Counted from the stretch's first letter, positions 25,101 to 33,147 are shown. The stretch: 64,000 nucleotides of DNA from Nocardia miyunensis NBRC 108239 (GCF_001613065.1 NZ_BDBQ01000040.1:107333-171332), one strand, 5' to 3'. Made by a program: numbers and translations. The notes: generated from the letters alone by a model not told the origin.

Positions 25101-26117
25101 ATCGCGCGATTCTGGGCCGCCAGCGCCAGGTACGAGCGCGGCGACGACCGCTATCACATCCGCGGAGTGATCGGTCCCGACGAATTCCACTCGGGCTATC
25201 CGGACGCACCCGACGAGGGCATCGATGACAACGCCTACACCAACGTCATGGCCGCCTGGGTGATCCGGCGCGCACACGATGCGCTACGCCGGATCCCACC
25301 GCGGGTCCGCGCCGAACTCATGGAGTCGCTCGGGATCTCGCCGGAAGAGCCTCGACGCTGGAGTTCGGTCGCCGACCTCATGTACGTCCCCTTCCATGAC
25401 GGGGTGATCAGTCAGTTCGCCGGGTACGACCACTTGTCCGAACTGGACTGGCCCGCCTATCGGCAACGCTACGGCGACATCGGTCGCCTGGATCGCATTC
25501 TCGAGGCCGAGGGTGATGATGTGAACCGCTATCGCGTCGCCAAGCAGGCGGACGTCCTGATGCTCTTCTACCTGCTCTCGGCTGATGAGCTTCGAGAACT
25601 GCTGGGACACATGGGGTATCGGCTGCCACCCGAGATGATCCCGCGCACGATCGAGTACTACCGGTCCCGGACCTCGCATGGCTCGACATTGAGTGCGGTG
25701 GTGCATTCCTGGGTAACGGCACGGGCCAACCGCGATCAGGCTGTGCGGTTCTTCGATATGGTGCTCAACTCCGATATCCACGACATCCAGGGCGGAACCA
25801 CGGCCGAAGGCATCCACCTCGCTGCCATGGCCGGAAGCATCGATCTGCTCCAGCGATGTTTCACGGGCCTGGAGTTCCGCGCTGGTCGGCTGATCTTCAA
25901 TCCGCGCTGGCCTCGGGCTCTCGGGCAGCTGAACTTTCCGATGATCTATCGCGGTCACCATCTGGCTGTGCGTATCGCTTCCGACATCCTCGAGGTCGCC
26001 TCCGAGCCGGGCATCGCGCCCGCGCTCACCATCGAATTCGACAACCACCGGCACAGGCTCTCGGCGGGTGGCACGATCCGGCTGTCGATCCCGGCTACCC
26101 CGGTGGCGCAGGGGTGA
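22122..26117 (+). CDS. otsB1: HAD phosphatase - trehalose-6-phosphate phosphatase - GH65 phosphorylase fusion (OtsB1 type)
   Basis: About 1331 residues in three modules. First, a beta-phosphoglucomutase-like HAD domain with VIFDMDGVVTDSA near residue 20. Second, a trehalose-phosphatase domain with LLDFDGTLSDIVDDP near 285 and GDDLTDEDAFDAV near 466. Third, a glycoside hydrolase 65 (maltose/trehalose/kojibiose phosphorylase) domain from about 535 with RGLNGEGYRGHVFWDELF and the acid residue in GVIGPDEFHSGYPDA near 1015. The layout equals M. tuberculosis Rv2006 (OtsB1, DosR regulon). The start is uncertain: GTG at 22122 has GGAG upstream, while GTG at 22128 or 22155 would fit the DevR box better. 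The 3' end overlaps the convergent kinase gene by 23 bp. Confidence 0.9.
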   Translation: MVVRDEHRTGLVIDSRVFDAVIFDMDGVVTDSALIHQAAWTELFDTFLGPRRAVPGEDLSPFTEDDYERFVDGKPRYDGVTDFLAARGISLPRGERSDPPDAVTVCGLGNRKDLLFLRRIAKNGVPAFDSTVDLIRSLRAAGIGTAVFSASRNCVEVLAAAGLGDLFGVRIDGVVADELGLRGKPNPAMLLEAAHRLHAQPERTVVVEDAEAGVRAGRRGGFGLVIGVDRVGHADRLRAGGADEIVTDLAQVRLHTGFPRMSEVPDALECWLRIADRLQTGKPAVLLDFDGTLSDIVDDPAAAVLREDAADVLVKLAHRCPVAIVSGRELDDLRARVGVPGIWYAGCHGFELMAPDGRRHPHSAGASAQAALVGVADRLDRDLRGIPGVVVEDKRFVVAVHHRTVPEQYVADVVGAAHRIGQAAGLRVTAGRKVTELRSPVRWDKGRAVDWILEHLTTPVVPVYAGDDLTDEDAFDAVGAGGITVCVRHREAGDRRTAAEFGVDDPDRMHDLLARLTTFLTEANTSVAPESWILAFDGYDPSTEKLREALCSVGNGYLGVRGAAPDSRAGPHHYPGTYAAGIYNRLRDEIDGHEVENESLVNLPNWLPVTWRIDGGDWYDVDAVELLSYRIEFDLRYAVLTRSFRFRDAVGRVTAVRERRFAAMHAPHICALRLEITAENWSGVLTIRSGIDTAVRNELVERYRDLSGCHLDAAEVARPAPDAVVTVVRTRQSDIPIATASRTAVHKHETGRSGPWRATAESGLFGHRTDVAMAAGEAVAVDKLATLFTGRDPAVSTPADQAWRELRAVDEVDTLFDRHVLAWEHLWARLRIDLDTSASSARTLRLHLLHLIQTLSPHTEGFDAGVPARGLNGEGYRGHVFWDELFVLPVLNLRFPSLTRSLLEYRYRRLPEARRSAAETGCAGALFPWQSGSDGREESQRLHLNPRSGHWTPDPSRRAHHAGIAVAYNVWQYYEVTGDREFLARTGAELLVEIARFWAASARYERGDDRYHIRGVIGPDEFHSGYPDAPDEGIDDNAYTNVMAAWVIRRAHDALRRIPPRVRAELMESLGISPEEPRRWSSVADLMYVPFHDGVISQFAGYDHLSELDWPAYRQRYGDIGRLDRILEAEGDDVNRYRVAKQADVLMLFYLLSADELRELLGHMGYRLPPEMIPRTIEYYRSRTSHGSTLSAVVHSWVTARANRDQAVRFFDMVLNSDIHDIQGGTTAEGIHLAAMAGSIDLLQRCFTGLEFRAGRLIFNPRWPRALGQLNFPMIYRGHHLAVRIASDILEVASEPGIAPALTIEFDNHRHRLSAGGTIRLSIPATPVAQG

Positions 26118-27558
26118 GGTTCTCGTACATCCGCAGCGCTCTCGCCGCGGTGTATTCCAGTGGTCCCGTGGTGTCCAGGACTATGGCGCCGGGCCAGGCC
26201 GCGCGATCGCCTGCCATGGCTTCGGCGACGGCCGATGTGGCATCGGATTCGGAGCCGGTCCGTGCCGCGATGCGGGAATGTGCGAGTGACCGCGGTGCGC
26301 TACAACATATTTCGATCAGCTCCGAGGTCGTATCGGATGCGATCCGGTATGCCCGGCGACGTTCAGCGTCGTCGATCCAGCTGGCATCGAGAACGACCGA
26401 CCGTCCTGCTGCGAGAAAGGTCTGTGCCTCCGCCCGCATGACGGAGTAGACATGTTCGCGGGCTGCGGGAGCGTACAGGCCGCGGCCGTACTCCCCAGTC
26501 TCACCGGCCAGGACACCGTCTGCTCGTGCGACGGCGCGAATATGGTCGCTGGACAACAGGATCGCACCGGTGGCATCGGCCAGGCCCCGGGCGACGGTCG
26601 ACTTTCCGGTGCCGGGCAGGCCCCCGATCAGCACCAGCCGGACCGCGCCCGACCTCAGATGCCGCAACGCGAGATCGACGTGTGCGCGGGCACCCTCGGC
26701 AGCATCGAGCGCTCCTTGACCGTGCCGAACGCAGTCGACCTTGGCACGCACACATGCCCGGTAGGCGATGTAGTGGTGGCGCAGCGACGAAGGCGCCGGA
26801 TCGTGGGTGGTGCGCAGGTAGTCCTCGACGAATTCCGTGGCCGGCTCGGGCTGCCCGAGCCGTTCCAGGTCCATAGCGAGAAAGCAGATGTCGTCGAGCC
26901 GATCGACGTATCGGAGTTCGTCGTCGAAGTCGAGACAATCGATGACTCGCAGGCCTTCGTCGGTGACGAAGATGTCATCGGCGCGGAGGTCGCCGTGACC
27001 GTCGACGATACGTCCGGCGGCGATGCGCTGGTCGAACAGTGGCTTACGCCCGGCGAGGTAGCGCATCGCCGACTCGGTGAGACGGCGGACCGCGGTCGGC
27101 TCGATCGGTGGGCATCGGAGTCCGGACAGCAGCGACAGCCACCGGTCACGCACCGTGTCCACGGCTGCGGCTCGGTCGATTTCGGGCCCGGTGGGCGCTC
27201 GGTCGTGCCAGGCGGCCACCTGGCGCACGAGATGCCGCAGGACATCGCGGACGGCAGCGGGGTCGTCCAGACGTCGGGACAGGCGGGTGGCGTCGGGTAA
27301 CCGGCGCATCACCAAGACCGGTTCTCTCGTTCCCGTGACCGGATCCTCGAGGTGCGCTATCCCCAGATAGACCTCGGGAGCGAATCGCCTGTTCAGTTCG
27401 AGCTCGCGGGTGCACGCGGCTTCCCGCGCGGAATATGTGGAGAAGTCGAGAAAGTCGGTCAGCACCGGCTTTTTGACCTTGTAGGCTCGATTTTCGAGCA
27501 GCACCACCACTGCCGAGTGCGTCTCGGCGACGCGGGCATAGGGCTCGGTGATGTCCAT
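26095..27558 (-). CDS. Rv2004c-like bifunctional kinase-fold protein
   Basis: About 487 residues. The N-terminal half is an aminoglycoside-phosphotransferase/kinase-like fold: AYKVKKPVLTDFLDFSTY near residue 26, catalytic loop HGDLRADDIFV, and VIDCLDFDDELRYVDRLDD as the metal-binding segment. The C-terminal third is a P-loop nucleotide kinase with GLPGTGKST near residue 315 and a zeta/shikimate-kinase-like VVLDASWIDDAERR. The arrangement equals Rv2004c, a DosR-regulon gene of unknown substrate. Convergent with otsB1, overlapping by 23 bp. Confidence 0.88.
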   Translation of the reverse strand: MDITEPYARVAETHSAVVVLLENRAYKVKKPVLTDFLDFSTYSAREAACTRELELNRRFAPEVYLGIAHLEDPVTGTREPVLVMRRLPDATRLSRRLDDPAAVRDVLRHLVRQVAAWHDRAPTGPEIDRAAAVDTVRDRWLSLLSGLRCPPIEPTAVRRLTESAMRYLAGRKPLFDQRIAAGRIVDGHGDLRADDIFVTDEGLRVIDCLDFDDELRYVDRLDDICFLAMDLERLGQPEPATEFVEDYLRTTHDPAPSSLRHHYIAYRACVRAKVDCVRHGQGALDAAEGARAHVDLALRHLRSGAVRLVLIGGLPGTGKSTVARGLADATGAILLSSDHIRAVARADGVLAGETGEYGRGLYAPAAREHVYSVMRAEAQTFLAAGRSVVLDASWIDDAERRRAYRIASDTTSELIEICCSAPRSLAHSRIAARTGSESDATSAVAEAMAGDRAAWPGAIVLDTTGPLEYTAARALRMYENLTPAPPG

Positions 27559-27759
27559 CGTTTACAGCGTGGCCGACCCGCGTCGGCTTCGTGATGGGCG
27601 AAGGTCACTCGACCGTGGACCATGCGGCCCGGCCGCAAGGCAGGTGACCTGCGAAGGCGGCCGATACCCCGAGCGCAGTCCACCGGTGACCAGTGTCACC
27701 GCCGGGTGCAGACTCGATGCCCTGTGGGCACGGCACATGGCGAACGATTCGAGCACAGA

Positions 27760-27773
27760 TGACTTGTGGCTCT
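27760..27773 (+). promoter_or_regulatory. DevR box upstream of CBS-BON gene 1
   Basis: TGACTTGTGGCTCT matches GGACTTTNGGCCCT in 11 of 14 positions and lies 67 bp before the ATG at 27841. Confidence 0.5.
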
Positions 27774-27840
27774 GGGGCTTCGCGTGATCGTCCGGTTGGC
27801 TCGAATGATCGAGGTATTCGACCACAGGAGGCGACTCGTC

Positions 27841-28473
27841 ATGTATGCCCGCGATATCTTCAGCCGTCCGGTGGTGACGGTCCAGCCGCGGACGTCGCTG
27901 CGCGATGCGGCGGCACTGCTGAGCGAACATGGTTTCGCCGCCCTGCCGGTGGTCGATGACGAGGATCATGTCGTCGGGATGTTGTCGGAGTCCGATGCTC
28001 TCGTGGCCGATGATTCGCAGCTCGGCGTCACTGTCGATACGGTGATGTCCGTTCCGGTGGAGGTCATCGAGCCGGGCACCGATACGTCGTCGATCGCCGC
28101 CCGCATGCTCGCACTGCATATGCGCTCGATGCCGGTCGTCGAGGCCGGAGTGCTCGTAGGCATCGTCGCGCGCCGTGACCTGTTGCGTGCGCTGATCCGT
28201 GATGACGCCACGATAGAAGCGGAAGTTCGCGCGCGGCTGGACAATTACGCCGGCAGCCGACGGCAGTGGTCCGTTACCGTCGCAGACGGTCGTGCGAGCA
28301 TCCGAGGACGATTCGCCGACTCGGCCGAGGAGCGAACCGTGTCGGCACTCGCCATGACCGTCGACGGCGTCGACGAAGCGGCAACCGGTCCCGAGACGCC
28401 GGCGCGGTCGACCAGCGCCGCACCGCCCCTGTCGGAGTGGTTGCAGCGCAAGGCGGATGAGGCCATCGGCTAG
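27841..28473 (+). CDS. CBS-pair protein with BON domain (Hrp1-related), paralogue 1
   Basis: About 210 residues. Two CBS motifs form a Bateman module (PVVTVQPRTSLRDAAALL, residues ~9-60; MRSMPVVEAGVLVGIVARRD, ~95-118), followed by a C-terminal BON-like domain (~140-190; DGRASIRGRFADSAEERTV). CBS pairs bind adenosine nucleotides, and Hrp1 (Rv2626c) is a DosR-induced member without the BON domain. The start at 27841 has AGGAGG upstream. A very similar paralogue lies at 34453-35079. Confidence 0.88.
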   Translation: MYARDIFSRPVVTVQPRTSLRDAAALLSEHGFAALPVVDDEDHVVGMLSESDALVADDSQLGVTVDTVMSVPVEVIEPGTDTSSIAARMLALHMRSMPVVEAGVLVGIVARRDLLRALIRDDATIEAEVRARLDNYAGSRRQWSVTVADGRASIRGRFADSAEERTVSALAMTVDGVDEAATGPETPARSTSAAPPLSEWLQRKADEAIG

Positions 28474-28488
28474 GCACTGCGCCGAGGC

Positions 28489-28959
28489 TCAGGTCTCGCT
28501 ATGTCCGGTCGAGGTCAAGATTTGTCGGACGGTGTCCAGGACCGCGGGGACCGCGGCTTCGACGGGCGCGGAAAGGCCGGGGCCGGGGCCGAGATTCTCG
28601 GCCTCGACAGTGATCACGACGAGTTCGCGCGGCAGCCGGTCCAGTGCCCGGCCCAGTGGGATCGCATCTCGCAGGCCGAGTGTGTGGGAACTGGTAGCCG
28701 TGACGCCGGTGAGGGTCTGGATCGAGGTGCGCCGGATGCGTCCGGGGTCGGAGGGCTGGCACAGGACGGCGTCGATGACGATGGCCAGGTCGGTATCCGC
28801 CCAGCTGTCGAGCAATCTGGTGGGTTCGCCGTCGCACACGGTGACGCGGACTCCTGGGATGGCCAATTTGTCGAGCTCACGCGCCGCGATGACGCCGATC
28901 GCGTCGTCACGGCGGTATTCGTTGCCGATTCCGATCACGACGGCGCGGGGTCGGGTCAT
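28489..28959 (-). CDS. Hydrogenase maturation protease (HycI/HybD type)
   Basis: About 156 residues: VVIGIGNEYRRDDAIGV at the N-terminus (nickel-sensing Glu), VTVCDGEPTRLLDSWADTD and SSHTLGLRDAIPLGRAL with the conserved His. This family cleaves the C-terminal tail after DPCxxCxxH of NiFe hydrogenase large subunits once the metal centre is assembled. The start at 28959 overlaps the stop of the large-subunit remnant by ATGA. Its normal substrate is missing from this locus, so it is either idle or serves another hydrogenase elsewhere. Confidence 0.85.
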   Translation of the reverse strand: MTRPRAVVIGIGNEYRRDDAIGVIAARELDKLAIPGVRVTVCDGEPTRLLDSWADTDLAIVIDAVLCQPSDPGRIRRTSIQTLTGVTATSSHTLGLRDAIPLGRALDRLPRELVVITVEAENLGPGPGLSAPVEAAVPAVLDTVRQILTSTGHSET

Positions 28960-29048
28960 CGATGCTCCAGTTCGAGTCGCAGGAAATGTGCCGCGCAGGA
29001 GGTGCACGGGTCGCAGGGTGTAGCGGGCCGGCGACCCGGCGCGGATGT
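28956..29048 (-). pseudogene. C-terminal remnant of the NiFe hydrogenase large subunit
   Basis: Between the small-subunit stop (29051) and the protease start, one frame reads CDPCTSCAAHFLRLELEHR and stops. CDPCxxCxxH is the L2 motif that holds nickel at the very end of every NiFe large subunit. The stop overlaps the protease ATG as it would in an intact operon. The other ~400 residues, including the N-terminal L1 CxxC motif, are gone. Confidence 0.82.
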
Positions 29049-29050
29049 GC

Positions 29051-29824
29051 CTACTGTGCTGCGCCATCGGCTTTCCGCTGGTCGAATTCGGGTGCGGCGG
29101 CGGCGAATGTGTGGAATACCCGGTCGATTTCGGTCGCGGACATACCGTTGATGCGCAGAATGGGAAGCAGCGCACCGATATTCGGATCGGCCATGGGGCC
29201 GAAGCAGCCGTAACACCCGCGGTGGTAGGCCGGGCACAGCGCACCGCATCCGGCGTGTGTGACCGGGCCGAGGCACGGGATCCCCTCCGCCACGGTCACG
29301 CAGGTGGTGCCGCGTCGCTTGCACTCGGTGCAGACGCTGGTGTTCGGAATGTCGGGTGTTCGTCCCGCAAGCAGGGATTGCAGGACGTTCAGGAGTTGGC
29401 GGCGGTCGATCGGGCAGCCGCGAAGCTCGAAATCGACTGGCACGTGGGCGGATATCGGTGTCGATTCCGCCAGGGTCGCGATGTGCTCGGGACTGGCGTA
29501 GACGAGGGAGGTGAATTCGGCGACATCGGCGAAATTCCGCAGGGCCTGAATGCCGCCGTGGGTAGCGCACGCGCCGATGGTGACCAGAATTCTCGACTGC
29601 TCCCGGATCTCGGTGATCCGGCGCAGATCGGCGGGTGTCGTGATCGACCCTTCGACCAGGGAGATGTCGTAGGGCCCCGGTTCGACCTCGCTCGAGGCTT
29701 CCAGGAAATGCGCGATATGGACCTTGGCCGCGAGCATGAGCAGCTCGTCTTCGCAGTCGAGCAGGGTGAGCTGGCAGCCGTCGCAGGAGGTGAATTTCCA
29801 TACCGCCAGGGTCGGGATGTCCAT
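29051..29824 (-). CDS. Group 3b-type NiFe hydrogenase small (delta) subunit
   Basis: About 257 residues, cytoplasmic (no Tat signal). The proximal-cluster cysteines open the protein (FTSCDGCQLTLLDCEDE), followed by VEGSITTPADLRRI, IGACATHGGIQALRN and a Cys-rich C-terminal half (SVCTECKRRGTTC, IPCLGPVTHAGCGALCPAY, RGCYGCFGP) for further Fe-S clusters. It normally passes electrons from the large subunit to the flavoprotein. The start at 29824 overlaps the stop of the flavoprotein gene by ATGA. The frame is intact although the large subunit next to it is deleted. Confidence 0.9.
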   Translation of the reverse strand: MDIPTLAVWKFTSCDGCQLTLLDCEDELLMLAAKVHIAHFLEASSEVEPGPYDISLVEGSITTPADLRRITEIREQSRILVTIGACATHGGIQALRNFADVAEFTSLVYASPEHIATLAESTPISAHVPVDFELRGCPIDRRQLLNVLQSLLAGRTPDIPNTSVCTECKRRGTTCVTVAEGIPCLGPVTHAGCGALCPAYHRGCYGCFGPMADPNIGALLPILRINGMSATEIDRVFHTFAAAAPEFDQRKADGAAQ

Positions 29825-30675
29825 CACAACTCCCGTACGGCCAGTAGCGGTTCGGCGGTCGCGTAATCTACCACCGGACCGTCGCGGCAGATCAGCAACG
29901 GCCCCAGTTGGCAGTGACCGCAGCGCGCGACGCCGCATTGCATGTTGCGCTCCAACGAGATTCGGATGTCCGCGGCCGCAACGCCGTTGCGTCGCAGGCT
30001 CTGCGCGCAGAATCGCATCATCGTCTCCGGCCCGCACAGGAAGGCGGTGGTGCGCTCGGGAATCAAGCGCAACCGGGCCAGAGGTTCGGTGACGAATCCG
30101 ACCTGCCCGGTCCATCCGGGCGCGGGACGGTCGACGGTCTGGTACAACTCGATCGCTCCGGTCTCGGCCCACCGGGACTGGTCGCGGCGGAACAGGATGT
30201 CGGTCGGCGTGCGGGCACCGCTGATCAGCACGAGCCGCCGAAACTCGGCGCGGGCCGACAGGGCGGCCAGCACCAGCGGCCGCAGCGGCGCCAGTCCGAC
30301 ACCGCCGCCGACGATCACCAGCTCACGCCCGGTCGCCGACTCGGGTTCCCAGCCGATCCCGAACGGTCCGCGTACTCCGATGCGGCCGCCGATGGGAGTG
30401 TCGTGCAGCGCGCGGCTGATCGGGCCGACCGCACGAATGGTGTGTTCGAGCAAATCGTCTGTGGCGGAAGGATCTCCGCTGATCGACACGGCGATGTCGC
30501 CGACGCCCCAGCGGTAGAGCATCATGAACTGTCCCGCCCGGAAAGGCTGTGCCGCATGCCGAATCGGTTCCAGCAGGAGCGTGACGGTGTCGCGGTTCTG
30601 CTGGGCACGGGCCACAACCCGATACGGCAGCATGGTGTCGGTGCTGACCGATGCCGCGCGAGGCGCGGTGATCAC
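29824..30675 (-). CDS. Hydrogenase gamma (FAD/NAD(P)) subunit
   Basis: About 283 residues. A ferredoxin-reductase fold: FAD-binding FRAGQFMMLYRWG near residue 45, NAD(P) loop IVGGGVGLAPLRPLVL near 122, CGPETMMRF, and a C-terminal [2Fe-2S] site (CGVARCGHCQLGPLLIC). In group 3b enzymes it couples hydrogen oxidation to NADP reduction, or NADPH to sulfur reduction. The start is GTG at 30675, overlapping the upstream stop (GTGA). Confidence 0.9.
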   Translation of the reverse strand: MITAPRAASVSTDTMLPYRVVARAQQNRDTVTLLLEPIRHAAQPFRAGQFMMLYRWGVGDIAVSISGDPSATDDLLEHTIRAVGPISRALHDTPIGGRIGVRGPFGIGWEPESATGRELVIVGGGVGLAPLRPLVLAALSARAEFRRLVLISGARTPTDILFRRDQSRWAETGAIELYQTVDRPAPGWTGQVGFVTEPLARLRLIPERTTAFLCGPETMMRFCAQSLRRNGVAAADIRISLERNMQCGVARCGHCQLGPLLICRDGPVVDYATAEPLLAVREL

Positions 30676-31175
30676 GAGCGATCACCGCTGTCGGACAGTG
30701 CGGTGCCGGGGGCGGCGTCGGCCGGATTCCGATAGAGATCGAGCAGCCGGGCACGGGTCCCCTGTAGTCGCTCCAGCACGGCATGGAACGCGATGGTGAG
30801 CAGCGTCCGGCCGAATACCGGATCCCTGGACGCCAACTCGATCAGTGTTGCGGCGTCGAATTCGATCGCTTCGACCGGCGCGAGGACCCTGGCGTCGAAT
30901 CGCCAGCGGTAGGGAGGCGCGAGCCAGGACCAGCCGAGTAGCTCACCGCTGGTGAGTGTCTGCACGGCGATGTCGCCGCGACCGGGGATGTGCGTGTCGA
31001 GACTGATCAGGCCGCTGCGGATCAGCCAGCAGCGGTCTGCGGCTCGTCCCTCGGTGATCACCCGCAGGCCTGTCGGCAGGGTGACATCGCGCCCGGCCGT
31101 GGCCAGGATGGTCAACTCGTCTTCGGTCAGTCCGGCCAGATCTGGGAAGACCGAAAGGTCCTCAACCGTCGTCAT
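30672..31175 (-). CDS. Cyclic-nucleotide-binding domain protein
   Basis: About 167 residues with a single Crp-type cNMP-binding domain (VITEGRAADRCWLIRSGLIS and SGELLGWSWL) and no DNA-binding HTH. Such proteins occur inside group 3b hydrogenase operons and may regulate the complex allosterically; that role is inferred. It overlaps both neighbours, by 14 bp upstream and 4 bp downstream. Confidence 0.82.
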   Translation of the reverse strand: MTTVEDLSVFPDLAGLTEDELTILATAGRDVTLPTGLRVITEGRAADRCWLIRSGLISLDTHIPGRGDIAVQTLTSGELLGWSWLAPPYRWRFDARVLAPVEAIEFDAATLIELASRDPVFGRTLLTIAFHAVLERLQGTRARLLDLYRNPADAAPGTALSDSGDRS

Positions 31176-32289
31176 CGGTGGTTCCCGGACGGAGTTCGGC
31201 CAACCGGGCGACCTCGGCGGTGATATCGATGCCGGCCGGGCACCATGCGATGCAGCGGCCACAACCCACGCATCCGGAGCTGCCGAACTGGTCGTACCAG
31301 GTGCTCAGCTTGTGGCTGAGCCACTGCCGGTATCGGCTCGCACCCGACTGTCGGACGCTGCCGCCGTGCAGGTACGAGAAGTCGGGCTCGAAACACGACG
31401 CCCAGCGCTGCCACCGCTCGGCATGGTCGCCGGTTAGGTCGGTGACGTCTTCGGTGGTGGTGCAGAAACACGTCGGGCACACCATGGTGCAGTTGGCGCA
31501 GGTGAGGCAGCGGCTGGCCACATCGTCCCAGTGCGGTGATTCGAGGGAATCGCGGATCAGTGCCCGCAGATCGAGGTCGGGCATCGCCCGTCCCATCCGG
31601 CTCGCGGCCGAAGCGACAGCGTCCCGCGCGCGGGCGATGTCGGTGGCGGCAGCGGTGGATGGTCTTACCGCCGTGAGGATTTCGGCTCCGGCGTCGGTGC
31701 CGATGTCGACCACGAATCGGTGACCGGCGGAATCGATGAGTTCGGTGAGGGCCAAATCGAATCCGGTCGACACTCCGGGGCCGGTGCCCATGGAGGCGCA
31801 GAAGCACACGGTGCTGGGTTCGGTGCAGTTGACCGCGACCAGGAACGGCCGCCGACCGGCGGGGGAGGATCGGTCCGGGTACACCGCATCACCCAGGACG
31901 TGTTCCAGGATGCCCATGGCCGCCAGATCACAGCCGCGTACGCCCAGGAATGCGGTGGGAACCGTGGATCGTGGGGCGGATTCGACCGTCAGATCGGGTT
32001 CGATGTCGCCGAGTTTGCGGTGTGGTGGATGCAGGAACTGCTTCCAGGAGCTGGGTCCCGCGCAGTGTGCGAATACCGCGTCGTCCTCGCGCTGTCGTAC
32101 CCGGTAGCGGCCCGGGGCCGTCTCGACGCCCCAGCCTGCCGGCAGTTGCGCGCCGGACTCGAGCACATCCAGAATGATCGCGCCGTCACGCAGTACCGGG
32201 CCGATGACGCGAAGCCCGCGGTCGTGCAGCACATCGACCAGGCGGTCCAGGCCCGGCCGGTCGATCGTGGCAGTGTCTCCAGGAATCAT
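31162..32289 (-). CDS. Hydrogenase beta (iron-sulfur) subunit
   Basis: About 375 residues. The C-terminal third has two [4Fe-4S] ferredoxin motifs, CLTCANCTMVCPTCFC and CVGCGRCIAWCPAGID. The N-terminal part holds the HydB/sulfhydrogenase beta features FLGVRGCDLAAMGILEHV and FLVAVNCTEPSTVCFCASMG. First gene of the operon beta - cNMP protein - gamma - delta - [large, deleted] - protease. In related sulfhydrogenases beta plus gamma reduce sulfur or polysulfide. Confidence 0.9.
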   Translation of the reverse strand: MIPGDTATIDRPGLDRLVDVLHDRGLRVIGPVLRDGAIILDVLESGAQLPAGWGVETAPGRYRVRQREDDAVFAHCAGPSSWKQFLHPPHRKLGDIEPDLTVESAPRSTVPTAFLGVRGCDLAAMGILEHVLGDAVYPDRSSPAGRRPFLVAVNCTEPSTVCFCASMGTGPGVSTGFDLALTELIDSAGHRFVVDIGTDAGAEILTAVRPSTAAATDIARARDAVASAASRMGRAMPDLDLRALIRDSLESPHWDDVASRCLTCANCTMVCPTCFCTTTEDVTDLTGDHAERWQRWASCFEPDFSYLHGGSVRQSGASRYRQWLSHKLSTWYDQFGSSGCVGCGRCIAWCPAGIDITAEVARLAELRPGTTDDDG

Positions 32290-32451
32290 CGTCGGGCTCG
32301 GTTCATCGAGGAAGTCGCCGTCGGCGTCACCGGGGATGGGAAAGTAACGCCGACCGAAACGAGTCTGCCGCGTGAGCCGACCCGGGTGCGAGAGACGAAG
32401 GTCACCGCTCGAGGGGTAGCGCGGCGGTGTTCGGCGGGGACTGCGTTCGGA

Positions 32452-33096
32452 TCACGCGTTGGCTGAGCTGGGGGTCGTTGTCAGGTCTTCGGCCATGATG
32501 AGGTTGTGGGCCTGCTGAGCGGCACGAGACCGCTGCCGGGTGTCGAGTCCGTCCGGAGGCGATTCCATCAACGCCCGGGACAGCACGGCCACAGCGTCAC
32601 CGAGTAGCCGGAGCCGGTGTTCGAGCCCGGAATGCTCGATGGTTTCGTCCGCCATTTCCGGGGCCGGGAGGTGTGCTGTCGTGCCGCGCAGGAGATCGCA
32701 CAGATGGATCGGAAGTACGGCGAAGACATGATCGAGTTGGCCTGGTGAGCAAAGATCGGTGAGCGCGTCGGTCACCGCGCTCGCCAAGCCGGGCACTTCC
32801 CGAGTCGACACATTGGCTTCGTGTGCGAACTGGTGCACGAACGCGCCGGTGCTGTGATCTGCGGTACGAGCAGGAATCCAGCTCTCGTAGTAGAGGCCAC
32901 GAATCAATTCCGGCAGCTGCGCTGTGAGGTGTGCCGATCCGGGAACGCCGATGCGGTCTCTGATGGCGTGCAGCCAGGCTCTCAGGACGCGGTAGGCGAA
33001 ATGATGATCTTCGGTGCCGATCGCCTGCGCGACCGCGTTGAGCCAATGGTGTGCAGTGTGCACGGTGGGTGCGAAAGGATCGTTGGAATGGGACAT
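32452..33096 (-). CDS. DUF2267 protein
   Basis: About 214 residues. The family hallmark AHLTAQLPELIRGLYYESW appears after an all-helical start, then a second, more divergent DUF2267-like half. Function unknown; family members are common in stress or dormancy gene sets of actinobacteria. A very good DevR box lies 37-51 bp upstream of the ATG at 33096. Confidence 0.8.
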   Translation of the reverse strand: MSHSNDPFAPTVHTAHHWLNAVAQAIGTEDHHFAYRVLRAWLHAIRDRIGVPGSAHLTAQLPELIRGLYYESWIPARTADHSTGAFVHQFAHEANVSTREVPGLASAVTDALTDLCSPGQLDHVFAVLPIHLCDLLRGTTAHLPAPEMADETIEHSGLEHRLRLLGDAVAVLSRALMESPPDGLDTRQRSRAAQQAHNLIMAEDLTTTPSSANA

Positions 33097-33132
33097 GTCT
33101 GTCAGCATCGGCCGCGGTCAGTTTCCCTCGGT

Positions 33133-33147
33133 AGGGCCGGAGGTCCC
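33133..33147 (-). promoter_or_regulatory. Strong DevR (DosR) box
   Basis: AGGGCCGGAGGTCCC matches the reverse-complement DosR core AGGGCCNAAAGTCCC in 13 of 15 positions. It lies in the divergent gap between the DUF2267 and DUF1918 genes, close in front of the former. Confidence 0.72.

Noticed and set aside
27594..27607. DevR-like site upstream of the Rv2004c-like gene
   Set aside because: Only 10 of 14 positions match and it lies 36 bp from the ATG; matches this weak occur by chance in GC-rich DNA.
32391..32442. DevR-like sites upstream of the hydrogenase operon
   Set aside because: A 10/14 site at 32391 and a GGGACT half site at 32437 are too weak to call on sequence alone, although control by DevR would fit the context.
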